From: Sediminibacterium sp.
Lineage (GTDB): Bacteria > Bacteroidota > Bacteroidia > B-17B0 > Aurantibacillaceae
Assembly (NCBI GenBank): GCA_030054095.1
Contig: JASGCO010000003.1
Location: forward strand, 226,891 to 290,890
Direction: 5' to 3'
DNA length: 64,000 nucleotides
The position numbers and the translations under genes are program-made. Shown one piece after another: positions 8,645 to 16,524 of the stretch; within the stretch, counting starts at the first letter, position 1; the number at the start of each line of letters is the position of its first letter. The notes below the pieces were generated by a model. That model had not been told where the DNA came from. It did not search any database and saw nothing but the letters and a program-made list of their open reading frames with translations.

Positions 8645-11165
8645 CAATCAGCACTTGAGCAAATTTCAAAAAATAGCGTTTTACAGTTTTCTGGTTCTTG
8701 CGTTACTTGGTGGCGCATGGGCTTATAAAGCATTTAAAAACCAGCAAAATCCAAGTTTAAAAGCCATTGATGCCATCCCGGACAGTTGCCTTTTTCTTTT
8801 GAAATTCGATGCGTTCAGCGAGGCAAACAATATGCTGCAAAACAATAGTCTGGTATGGCAAGACATACATCAGATTGAATACCTGAAACCCGTACAAACT
8901 ACATTACACTTTTTCGATTCTTTGTTACAAGCGCATCCGGAATTGTATGATCTGGTAAACGGGCAAAGCGTGTATGCAACAATTTACCCCGAGCGTACCT
9001 GGCTGATTTGCTTTAATCTTGATCAACTTAGCTCATCTGAAAAACTGAAAGAGTGGTTTCCGGAAACATTACAACTTAATGGCAACTTCATTTTTTCAAA
9101 AAGTGAAGCAGGTCTCGTTTCATTGTCAAACTCGCGTCCTCTACTTGAAAAATTTTACTCGCCAACACAGTCTAAATTAAGCAAAAATTCGTCCTTTAGA
9201 TCATTCTATGAAAATCATCATTACAAAGGATTAGTGTTATACTGCGCCGGCACTGGTGAAAATCACCTCCTCTCTAATTCCTACGCACAGATTCATTCTA
9301 CTCCCCAAACTTTTCTTGCAAATGGGTTTATACAACCTGACAGTAACAGCTTACTAAAACATCTTGGTGAAGGTATTGAACTGGACGACGCATTTTTTAA
9401 CCGTTTACCTTTAGTTTGCAGACAGTTTGAAGCATTCCACTTTTCAAATATGGAAAAAACCATCGTTACAAACGGGCGTAACTGGTGGACAGATGTAAAT
9501 GACAGCGCTTTATTTAATGCCCGTCAACAGTTCTACAACAGCCTGCAACAAACGCTTATTAAGGCAGAATTACCTTCGCGGCACAACGCTGTTATCCTGC
9601 CCCTGAAAGACAGCGCTTTATTAAAAGAACTGATGCCTTACCTATACGACTCAATCATACCGAGAGTCTTTCCGATTTACCAGTTAAACAAGAAAAAATA
9701 CAGTTTTTCCAATTCTACCTTTTCTGGATTAAATTGTGAAGCGTTGCACTACGCCTGCCTTATAAATAATGCCATCATATTCACATACTCAATTGATGAC
9801 GCTGACATTTTCATTAATGCATACATTAATAAAAGTTCCTTGCTTTTGAATCCGGGCTTTAAAGCGTTTGCTGAAGAGCAATTGCAAGATAAAACCGCGT
9901 ATGTACGTTATGGTATTATTCACCAGCAAGACAAACATCACATTCCATTTGGAACAGCGCTTCAATCCAAAGACCTTGATCATCTTAAAAACATTAATCA
10001 TTTTGCATATACCGCTACTCCTAATTCCGCAGGTCTTCGTTTTCGTATGCTCCTGAATTACTATCAGGAAAACAGTACCGATGAACCTGCTTTACTATGG
10101 AGTTTTAAAGCAGATACTTCAATTATCACCTCTCCTGGTCTGTTTAAAAACCATAATACAAAAGATAATGAAATCGCTTTTCAAACCGCCAATCGAACCC
10201 TTTATCTGATAAGTTCTACTGGCAGGCTAATTTGGAAAAAGCAATTAAATGAAACGGTACGTTCTTCATTTTACATTGTGGATGCTTTCAAAAAAAATAA
10301 ATTCCAATTACTGTTTAATACTGATAATTATATTCATTTAATTGACCGGAATGGCAACTATGTACAAGGCTACCCGGTTAAATTACCTGCAAAAGCAACC
10401 AGCGCGCTAAGTGTTATTAATTATGAAAACAAAACAGATGAACGTATTTTTATAGCTTGCGCCAATGCAACCATTTATAATTACTCATTATGGGGTATAA
10501 AACAAGAAGGGTTTAAACCATTTAAAACAGAAAATACCGTTACGCTTCCGATACGCTACTGCCGCGTTGGCGCTAGTGACTACCTGATTACCGCAGATGT
10601 AAAAGGTAAAATCTACGCGTTTAGTCGTAAGGGAGAAGGGCGCATTGATTTTAAAAACAAGTTGATTGAACAAACAGAAACACTTGAAATAGTGGAGGGA
10701 AACCGTCTGCAAAACACTTATCTGATGTATCCAGATCCATCTAACAACCTCATTCATAAAATCAGTTTAAACGATAAAAAAGAAGTGTTTAAAACCGGAA
10801 CAGATTCAGATAGTTTGCACTATACCTTTTATGACGAAGACTTAAACGGAATACCAGAGGTAATTGCCAATAAAACAGGTTCTATAAACGTATATGACTT
10901 TAATGGTAGCCTACAGGATCATTTTAACACGGGTAACACCTTTCTTCCCGACTATGTAAGAATTTTCAGAAAAGAAGAAAACCTGATTTATCTTTTTGGT
11001 CAGTCCTCCTCATTTGGTGTTACCATTTACGAAAAGCAAAAGAACAAGAACCAGAAATTTGAAAGCAACACTCCCCCTTTGATAAGTGATTTATTTAAAA
11101 ACGGTAAACTTTTTATTTTGACTACCAGCCACGGGAAACTGAAATGCTATGGCTTACATCCCTAA
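8604..11165 (+). CDS. Membrane-anchored protein with a putative C-terminal beta-propeller
   Basis: An 853-residue protein with one N-terminal membrane helix (IAFYSFLVLALLGGAWAYKAF) and a long extracytoplasmic part. The first half (IPDSCLFLLKFDAF..., repeated segments on residue placement and stretches of aromatic beta strands) resembles DUF3352-type proteins. From about residue 500 to the end there are repeats such as TANRTLYLISSTGRLIWKK, RNGNYVQGYPVKLPAK and NKTGSINVYDFNGSLQDHF, which look like PQQ/FG-GAP-type propeller blades. ATG 8604 overlaps corA by 41 bp. A TTG at 8655, just after corA, is an alternative start that still keeps the membrane helix. Function unknown. Confidence 0.8.
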   Translation: MDRSFSSDVKNGYNNQHLSKFQKIAFYSFLVLALLGGAWAYKAFKNQQNPSLKAIDAIPDSCLFLLKFDAFSEANNMLQNNSLVWQDIHQIEYLKPVQTTLHFFDSLLQAHPELYDLVNGQSVYATIYPERTWLICFNLDQLSSSEKLKEWFPETLQLNGNFIFSKSEAGLVSLSNSRPLLEKFYSPTQSKLSKNSSFRSFYENHHYKGLVLYCAGTGENHLLSNSYAQIHSTPQTFLANGFIQPDSNSLLKHLGEGIELDDAFFNRLPLVCRQFEAFHFSNMEKTIVTNGRNWWTDVNDSALFNARQQFYNSLQQTLIKAELPSRHNAVILPLKDSALLKELMPYLYDSIIPRVFPIYQLNKKKYSFSNSTFSGLNCEALHYACLINNAIIFTYSIDDADIFINAYINKSSLLLNPGFKAFAEEQLQDKTAYVRYGIIHQQDKHHIPFGTALQSKDLDHLKNINHFAYTATPNSAGLRFRMLLNYYQENSTDEPALLWSFKADTSIITSPGLFKNHNTKDNEIAFQTANRTLYLISSTGRLIWKKQLNETVRSSFYIVDAFKKNKFQLLFNTDNYIHLIDRNGNYVQGYPVKLPAKATSALSVINYENKTDERIFIACANATIYNYSLWGIKQEGFKPFKTENTVTLPIRYCRVGASDYLITADVKGKIYAFSRKGEGRIDFKNKLIEQTETLEIVEGNRLQNTYLMYPDPSNNLIHKISLNDKKEVFKTGTDSDSLHYTFYDEDLNGIPEVIANKTGSINVYDFNGSLQDHFNTGNTFLPDYVRIFRKEENLIYLFGQSSSFGVTIYEKQKNKNQKFESNTPPLISDLFKNGKLFILTTSHGKLKCYGLHP

Positions 11166-11232
11166 ATCGTAGGGATACATTTAAACGAAAACACTCTGTT
11201 TGAGATCGTTTTATAAACCTTATCTTTGACTC

Positions 11233-12192
11233 ATGAAACAGAAAAATGTGCTAGGTTCAAACGACTACGCTTTACTAAAAAAACTATGTGCCATACACGC
11301 ACCCTGTGGCAATGAAGGCGAGTTCGCTTCTTTTTTACTGAATTATATCAAAATCAATAGTAAAACCTGGAAACATAAACCCAAAATTTTAGCAGGAAAA
11401 AACTGGCAGGACAATATCATTCTGGTATTTGGGAAACCGCGTACAGCCATTTTCGCACATTTAGATAGTATTGGCTTCACCGTTCGCTACGGTAATCAAT
11501 TGGTAAAAATAGGTAAACCACGATGCTACTCAGGCATTCAACTCACTGGAAAAGATAGCGCAGGTTCTGTTAACGCTGAACTCATCGTAAAAGAAGATAA
11601 AAGAACCGGGGCTATGCAATTAAGCTATAAAACCTCCCGTGAGCTGGAACGCGGAACGGAACTGGTGTTTAAACCAGAGTGGCGGGAAAACAAAGAGTAC
11701 ATTCAGTGCTGTTACATGGACAACCGTTTAGGTGTATTAAATGCCCTGAAAGTAGCAGAAACACTTAAAGATGGGGTAATCGCATTCAGCACCTACGAAG
11801 AGCATGGAGGAGGCAGTGTAAGTTACATCCAACGTTTTTTGCAAGACAAATATAAAATCAGACAAGCGCTTATTTCTGATATCAGTTGGATCAGTGATGG
11901 CATACATCCAGGACAAGGCCCTGTAATCAGTATGCGCGACAGCCTTATTCCACGAAAAAGTTTCCTCAACAAAATTATTGATTTGGCTAAAAAACACGAA
12001 CTTCCTTTTCAACTGGAAATAGAAGATAGCGGTGGCAGCGATGCCAAAGAATTACAAATGGCCGAATACCCTTGGGATTGGTGCTTTATTGGCGCGGCAG
12101 AACAAAACGTTCATACACCCGATGAAAAAGTTCATAAAAAAGACGCCGAAGGGATGGTAGAATTATACAAACTTCTGATGCAAAAACTTTAA
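11233..12192 (+). CDS. M42-like zinc aminopeptidase
   Basis: A 319-residue M20/M42-clan metallopeptidase. Candidate metal ligands and catalytic residues are H76 and D78 (AHLDSIG), D163 (YMDNRLGV), E189-E190 (TYEEHGG), D216 (ISDISW) and H294 (NVHTPDEKV). These are the five-ligand set plus the catalytic Glu of the clan. There is no signal peptide, so it is probably a cytosolic peptidase acting on short peptides. It lies 67 bp after the propeller protein, with which it may be co-transcribed, and is convergent with the DUF3995 gene. Confidence 0.85.
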   Translation: MKQKNVLGSNDYALLKKLCAIHAPCGNEGEFASFLLNYIKINSKTWKHKPKILAGKNWQDNIILVFGKPRTAIFAHLDSIGFTVRYGNQLVKIGKPRCYSGIQLTGKDSAGSVNAELIVKEDKRTGAMQLSYKTSRELERGTELVFKPEWRENKEYIQCCYMDNRLGVLNALKVAETLKDGVIAFSTYEEHGGGSVSYIQRFLQDKYKIRQALISDISWISDGIHPGQGPVISMRDSLIPRKSFLNKIIDLAKKHELPFQLEIEDSGGSDAKELQMAEYPWDWCFIGAAEQNVHTPDEKVHKKDAEGMVELYKLLMQKL

Positions 12193-12306
12193 CAAGGAAG
12201 GTTCTTATACCCAATCCTCCCATTATGGTATAGTCTGATATATGGTATGAGAATTTCATTTCCCAAAGCAAAACAATGCTGGCGTAATACCAACTACACC
12301 TGCATT

Positions 12307-12350
12307 GTTTTAACCGTAAATAGATAGCAGAATTTCTATTACGGTTTAAC
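12307..12350. repeat. Imperfect hairpin element, copy 1 of a dispersed repeat
   Basis: The segment starts GTTTTAACCGTAAATAG and ends CTATTACGGTTTAAC, so its ends pair to form a hairpin. Its first 35 bases match 20112-20145 at about 30 positions. Both copies lie between convergent genes downstream of a plus-strand stop codon. It could be a dispersed REP-like element or a terminator, but it lacks a clear U tract. Confidence 0.55.
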
Positions 12351-12408
12351 GAACAAAAAATGGAAAATTTCAAATCAGAATCAGACTATCTTACACATAG
12401 ATTGGGAA

Positions 12409-12837
12409 TTACTCCCAATAATTCCATAACAAGCATACAAGCGCTATAAACGCGCATAAAGGCGAATAAAAACGCGTATCCATGCGGGCAAAAAGCGTTG
12501 ACTTTACTTTTTTGAAAAAACCAACATACTTAAATTCACCAATTGCCCTTAAAAAAAACACAAAACTGATTAACACTAAACCATTCGCATTTAACCAATG
12601 CGGCAACGCAAAAAGGGAAATCCATTGCGCTTTCAAAAACACAAACCCTATTAATGCCAAAAAAGCAAAGGCTACCGCAAAACACTCAAAAGACCGGGGC
12701 GCCATCAGTTTTTTCCCATCCACTGTTGCTGGAATAACAGCATCCGCGCCCCACTTCCCACCTACTCCCCAATACACATGTATTAAGGCAATGCCTGCAA
12801 AAATAAAAACCAATACTAATGGGAAAAATACTGTCAT
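12409..12837 (-). CDS. DUF3995 family membrane protein
   Basis: A 142-residue protein with four predicted membrane helices: FFPLVLVFIFAGIALIHVYWGVGG, SFECFAVAFAFLALIGFVFL, NGLVLISFVFFLRAIGEF and YSPLCAFIALVCLLW. The HVYWGVGGKWG motif after the first helix is typical of the DUF3995 family, whose function is unknown. It is convergent with the M42-like peptidase and lies 25 bp downstream of gatC on the same strand. Confidence 0.85.
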   Translation of the reverse strand: MTVFFPLVLVFIFAGIALIHVYWGVGGKWGADAVIPATVDGKKLMAPRSFECFAVAFAFLALIGFVFLKAQWISLFALPHWLNANGLVLISFVFFLRAIGEFKYVGFFKKVKSTLFARMDTRFYSPLCAFIALVCLLWNYWE

Positions 12838-12862
12838 TTATGACACTCTACTGAAGAACAAA

Positions 12863-13168
12863 TTACTCTTCCGATTTATCAATAACCTTAGGCACCTTAA
12901 AATAATCACTGTCCTTTCTGGGGGCATTTTTAAGAGCTTCTTTTTGTGTAACAGAGGCAACCGCTTCATCTTCACGCAAAACATCTGTTTCGGTATTCAT
13001 ATAAATAAGTGGCTCCAACGCATCCGTATCCAGTTCATTTAACTTATCTACAAAAGCCAGCATCCGGTTCATGTCGGTTGCAATTTCGGCCTTTGCCTCA
13101 TCTGTAAATTCCAAACGGGCCAAATGAGCTACCTCATCTACGGTTTTACTATTGATTTTTTCTGCCAT
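12863..13168 (-). CDS. gatC: Asp-tRNA(Asn)/Glu-tRNA(Gln) amidotransferase subunit C
   Basis: A GatC subunit of about 101 residues, stabilising the GatCAB transamidosome that forms Gln-tRNA(Gln) and/or Asn-tRNA(Asn). Diagnostic parts are VDEVAHLARLEFTDEAKAE, LAFVDKLNELDTDALEP and the C-terminal APRKDSDYFKVPKVID. The frame is open further upstream, but the ATG at 13168 (MAEKINSK) matches the family N-terminus and was chosen. It overlaps the 3' end of the acyltransferase gene by 20 bp. Confidence 0.95.
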   Translation of the reverse strand: MAEKINSKTVDEVAHLARLEFTDEAKAEIATDMNRMLAFVDKLNELDTDALEPLIYMNTETDVLREDEAVASVTQKEALKNAPRKDSDYFKVPKVIDKSEE

Positions 13169-13904
13169 CGTATTTTTGAATTTGTTCCAATGTAAAGGTA
13201 AACACTTTTTCTTTAACTGCCTCCAGATCATTTACCGTTAATCCCTTTGTTTCAATAGGGTCACCCACTACAATAACCGGAAAACCAGGCCGGCCATTGC
13301 TTTTAAAAAACCCTCCATTCTGAAGATAACGCCAGTTATTCACATTAACGACCGGCACTATAGGAACCTGCTTATCAATAGCTAGTTTAAAGGCCCCGTT
13401 TTTAAAGGGCTTTAGTTTCCCTTCATTACTGATCGTCCCTTCGGGGTAAATAACCATACTACGACCCTTCCCTATTTCTTCACCGGCTCTTGTAAAAGCA
13501 CGGTGAGCATCCGTTACACTTTTCCGGTTTACCGGAATATCCATATACTTAAAAAAAATACCGAACAGTGGCGCTTTCAGCAATTCCGCTTTCCCCATAT
13601 AAATAGCCGTATGATCAATATAGAACGGACTATAACAAATATCCAGATAAGAAGTGTGATTCGCGACAACAACACAGGGCTTAGGCAAATTGTACTTTTT
13701 ACCCGTATAAATAATCTTTGGAATCACCAAACTGAACAACGAAATAATACGTGCCCAAAAGCGCTTTAAATGAAACGCGAAATCAATTCTGCCGGTTTTA
13801 AGCGCCCAATAAAATAACGGATAAAGCAGAAGAAACGGAATACCGAAACTGAACATAAACAGTAGTTTCCATAAGGGCATAAAAATTTGTCGTATTACTT
13901 TCAA
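13149..13904 (-). CDS. 1-acyl-sn-glycerol-3-phosphate acyltransferase (PlsC-like)
   Basis: A 251-residue membrane-associated acyltransferase of phospholipid synthesis, transferring an acyl chain to lysophosphatidate. The catalytic HX4D is H83 to D88 in NHTSYLD, and the substrate-binding motif is PEGT at 154-157 (VIYPEGTISNEG). The hydrophobic N-terminus (residues 7-35) anchors it to the inner membrane. It overlaps gatC by 20 bp. Other lysophospholipid acyltransferases share these motifs, so the exact acceptor is not proven. Confidence 0.9.
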   Translation of the reverse strand: MKVIRQIFMPLWKLLFMFSFGIPFLLLYPLFYWALKTGRIDFAFHLKRFWARIISLFSLVIPKIIYTGKKYNLPKPCVVVANHTSYLDICYSPFYIDHTAIYMGKAELLKAPLFGIFFKYMDIPVNRKSVTDAHRAFTRAGEEIGKGRSMVIYPEGTISNEGKLKPFKNGAFKLAIDKQVPIVPVVNVNNWRYLQNGGFFKSNGRPGFPVIVVGDPIETKGLTVNDLEAVKEKVFTFTLEQIQKYDGRKNQ

Positions 13905-14097
13905 TTTGAGTCCGGAAAAGGTGCTATACTATCTATTATATTAGGTTAAATGTAATCAATTTAGCGCGATTTAACGAATCTATACATCTGTATAGGTTAT
14001 CCAAATTCTGTAAATCTCTTTCACACCAACCATTCTGTTGTTGTATCGGATATTGTATAAAGTACTCAGCTAATTCTAGATTACAGGAAAACTTCCA

Positions 14098-14805
14098 CTA
14101 TTCCTTAGCGGTGGTTTTGCTTTTAAAAAAGTCCCAGACAGGATCCGCGTAGGCCGGCCAGACAGAAACATCTACCGCTTCATCCTTAACCGGGTGCATA
14201 AACTGCATCCGATAGCTATGCAAATGAATCCCTCCCTGCTTATTGCTTCGTTCCGCGCCATACTTTAAATCACCCTTTATAGGCGAACCAATAGCGCTCA
14301 ACTGAGCCCTTATTTGATGGTGCCTGCCAGTAATCAAATCAATTTCCAGAAGGTGATAATTGTCGCCCGATGCCAGTAGTTTGTACTTTAGCTCGCTGCG
14401 CAACGATCCCCTAACTTCGTTTATATGCGCCTTCGAGGTATTTGTTTTTTCATTCTTCACCAAAAAATGAACCAAATGTCCCTGTGGCTGCGATGGTTTA
14501 TTTTTAACAACAGCCAAATACGTTTTTTGCAACGTTTTATTTCGGAACAGCTCATTAAACCGGGACAGTCCTTTGCTGGTTTTCGCAAAAATCACCAAGC
14601 CGCTTACCGGGCGGTCGATCCGGTGCACCACACCACAAAATACATTACCCGGTTTGTGCTCCCGCTCTTTCAGGAAAGCTTTGATTCGTTCCGAAAGTGG
14701 CTCATCGCCGGTTTTATCCCCCTGAACAATTTCAGATGGTAATTTATTGACAATTAAAATATGATTGTCTTCATAAACAATGCGCGATGCGTTAAATCCT
14801 TCCAT
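14098..14805 (-). CDS. RluA family RNA pseudouridine synthase
   Basis: A 235-residue pseudouridine synthase. HRIDRPVSG (61-69) holds the catalytic Asp (D64), followed by VIFAKTSKGLSRFNELFR and LITGRHHQIRAQLSAIGSPIKGDLKYG. There is no N-terminal S4 domain, so this is the short RluA/RluC-type catalytic unit. The modified RNA position cannot be deduced. The gene starts 9 bp after the preceding deacetylase-like gene, so the two are probably co-transcribed. Confidence 0.92.
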   Translation of the reverse strand: MEGFNASRIVYEDNHILIVNKLPSEIVQGDKTGDEPLSERIKAFLKEREHKPGNVFCGVVHRIDRPVSGLVIFAKTSKGLSRFNELFRNKTLQKTYLAVVKNKPSQPQGHLVHFLVKNEKTNTSKAHINEVRGSLRSELKYKLLASGDNYHLLEIDLITGRHHQIRAQLSAIGSPIKGDLKYGAERSNKQGGIHLHSYRMQFMHPVKDEAVDVSVWPAYADPVWDFFKSKTTAKE

Positions 14806-14814
14806 TCATCAAAG

Positions 14815-16134
14815 TTAAGAAGGATTTTGACACAGGTTAAGCACCTGTTCGTAAAAAGCCCTGTAGTTTTTACCGGCATATAAAGAAAAGGAATCATTAT
14901 GAAACACGGTAATCAGTTCACCACCAAACTGTTTTACCTGAGCCACTACCTGATGTATTTGCGGTAGTAAGACTGTGGCATCCTGTAACCGGCTGAATCC
15001 AAAGGCCGCTTCATTAATACAAAAAGGATGAATCATCAGCCCTGTTGTTTGTTCCTCCTCCAGATTGTACCACTTATAAGGATAGCAATACGACGCCCGG
15101 AATCCCATAATATCATTATAGCCCATGGAATAATCACTTTCTATTCCTGCTGAAATAAGCGCGCTGTATGTAGCCGGAAAATGAAGCATACTGAAATGCT
15201 GACGGCTTCGCGTAACCGGCTTATGATTAATCTGTGCCAAGCGTACCGTTTCTACTTTCAGTTGATTGTCATTAAAATTCGATTTAAAAGACGGATGAAG
15301 CCCCGTTTCGTTATAATCACTGATATACTTAATCAGCATTTGAAACCGGGTATTGGTAGCAGCATGATTCTTATCGTTTAAACCATAATCGCCCAGCAGA
15401 AAAAAATAGATCCCCTTTACCCCATATTCCCGGTGCAACGTCTGAACCTGTTCGTACACATCATACGGATCCTTCTTCCGGTTAAACAAAACAGCTAAAC
15501 GGTCGTTTAACTGATCCGTGTTCCATTGGCTAAGATCATGTAAAACACCACTCAACGTTCTTACAAAACCTTTATAACGGTAACGATACGCACTGTCAAT
15601 ATCCATACTGTTCAGGTATTGATATTCCGGCAGTTGCACAGCAAACGAAGGATATTTTCTTTTCAGTAATTGTATAAGTCCGCTAACCCAATAATTAATC
15701 AATGGTTCGTTCAGGAAAGAATTCTGCCAGGCCAGACTGCTTTTGTAATGAAACCGTTTGTGTTTATCCTGTGAGGTATGCGGTAAATACTCTTCATAAC
15801 GCGAAAGCAACCAAAAAGCGGCTCCAAACAGATCAAAAGGCAAATGACCCTGGGGGCTTGTTTTAAAAAAATAAAAATGAAACGTTGCATCCCTGTGTAC
15901 TTCAAGTTTATAATCCTTAATCCGGTAATCAAACAGAATCCCATGCGGCACTATCTGAAACACCTCCTCGAACCGCTGATCGGAGTAATTTAAACGCGGT
16001 ACTGTGGCCGACTTAAAAACCACATCGTCCTGCGTGAGTTTTGTATCAATACCCAGCGCCCCAAATAGCTCCGTTACAATATAATCTAACCGGGGAGAAT
16101 AACGCTGGGTAAATATGAGCAATGACTCCTTCAA
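14815..16134 (-). CDS. Polysaccharide deacetylase-like protein
   Basis: A 439-residue protein with a Bacteroidota-specific N-terminal region (DUF7033-like: YSPRLDYIVTELFGALGI..., FDLFGAAFWLLSRYEEYLP) followed by a NodB-like barrel. SMDIDSAYRY carries the metal-site Asp pair, ETGLHPSF the second-strand His and SRQHFSMLHFP a further His. There is no signal peptide. The family acts on or near surface polysaccharide, but the substrate is unknown. It sits 6 bp from the small basic protein gene upstream, and the GT2 fusion gene lies just beyond that, so a cell-surface glycan role is plausible. Confidence 0.78.
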   Translation of the reverse strand: MKESLLIFTQRYSPRLDYIVTELFGALGIDTKLTQDDVVFKSATVPRLNYSDQRFEEVFQIVPHGILFDYRIKDYKLEVHRDATFHFYFFKTSPQGHLPFDLFGAAFWLLSRYEEYLPHTSQDKHKRFHYKSSLAWQNSFLNEPLINYWVSGLIQLLKRKYPSFAVQLPEYQYLNSMDIDSAYRYRYKGFVRTLSGVLHDLSQWNTDQLNDRLAVLFNRKKDPYDVYEQVQTLHREYGVKGIYFFLLGDYGLNDKNHAATNTRFQMLIKYISDYNETGLHPSFKSNFNDNQLKVETVRLAQINHKPVTRSRQHFSMLHFPATYSALISAGIESDYSMGYNDIMGFRASYCYPYKWYNLEEEQTTGLMIHPFCINEAAFGFSRLQDATVLLPQIHQVVAQVKQFGGELITVFHNDSFSLYAGKNYRAFYEQVLNLCQNPS

Positions 16135-16140
16135 CCTGTA

Positions 16141-16419
16141 TTACTTAGCAATAGCCCGTTTATTATGTTTCATCTGCTTTTTTGCCAGACGCTTTTGTTT
16201 TCGTAACTCCCGCTTGTTTACCTTATTCAGTTTGGCACTGGGTTTATTTTTAGCTTTCTTATTTAGATAGGGATTATAAGCCTCTCTGTTTTTACGCCAG
16301 CGCCGCCAAAGTTTCTTACGCTCCTTTTTTTGAGAGAACATTTCATTCTGCGCGTAATATCCGCTTATGCCCGCTCCACTCAGAAAAAGAATGAGTACAC
16401 AGATTAATTTAAAACGCAT
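16141..16419 (-). CDS. Small exported, very basic protein
   Basis: A 92-residue protein with an N-terminal hydrophobic signal or anchor (LICVLILFLSGAGISGYYAQ). The rest is rich in Lys and Arg (ERKKLWRRWRKNREAYNPY, then a Lys/Arg-dense tail) and has almost no acidic residues. I recognise no family. It lies directly upstream of the deacetylase-like gene with a 6-bp gap, so the two should share a transcript. The charge suggests binding to nucleic acid or to an acidic surface polymer, but this is inference. Confidence 0.65.
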   Translation of the reverse strand: MRFKLICVLILFLSGAGISGYYAQNEMFSQKKERKKLWRRWRKNREAYNPYLNKKAKNKPSAKLNKVNKRELRKQKRLAKKQMKHNKRAIAK

Positions 16420-16524
16420 AATTGAAAATTATAATCCTGAAAGTTAAAAACGTTACAGCGTAAAAGCAGGCGTTCATTTAAAACTTATCCAACATCCGGT
16501 TTTAATAAGTAAGCTTCCGATTCG

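Noticed and set aside
12482..13042. Plus-strand frame of 186 codons
   Set aside because: It lies fully opposite the DUF3995 and gatC genes, has a Lys/Asn-rich composition typical of a shadow frame, and shows no family motif.
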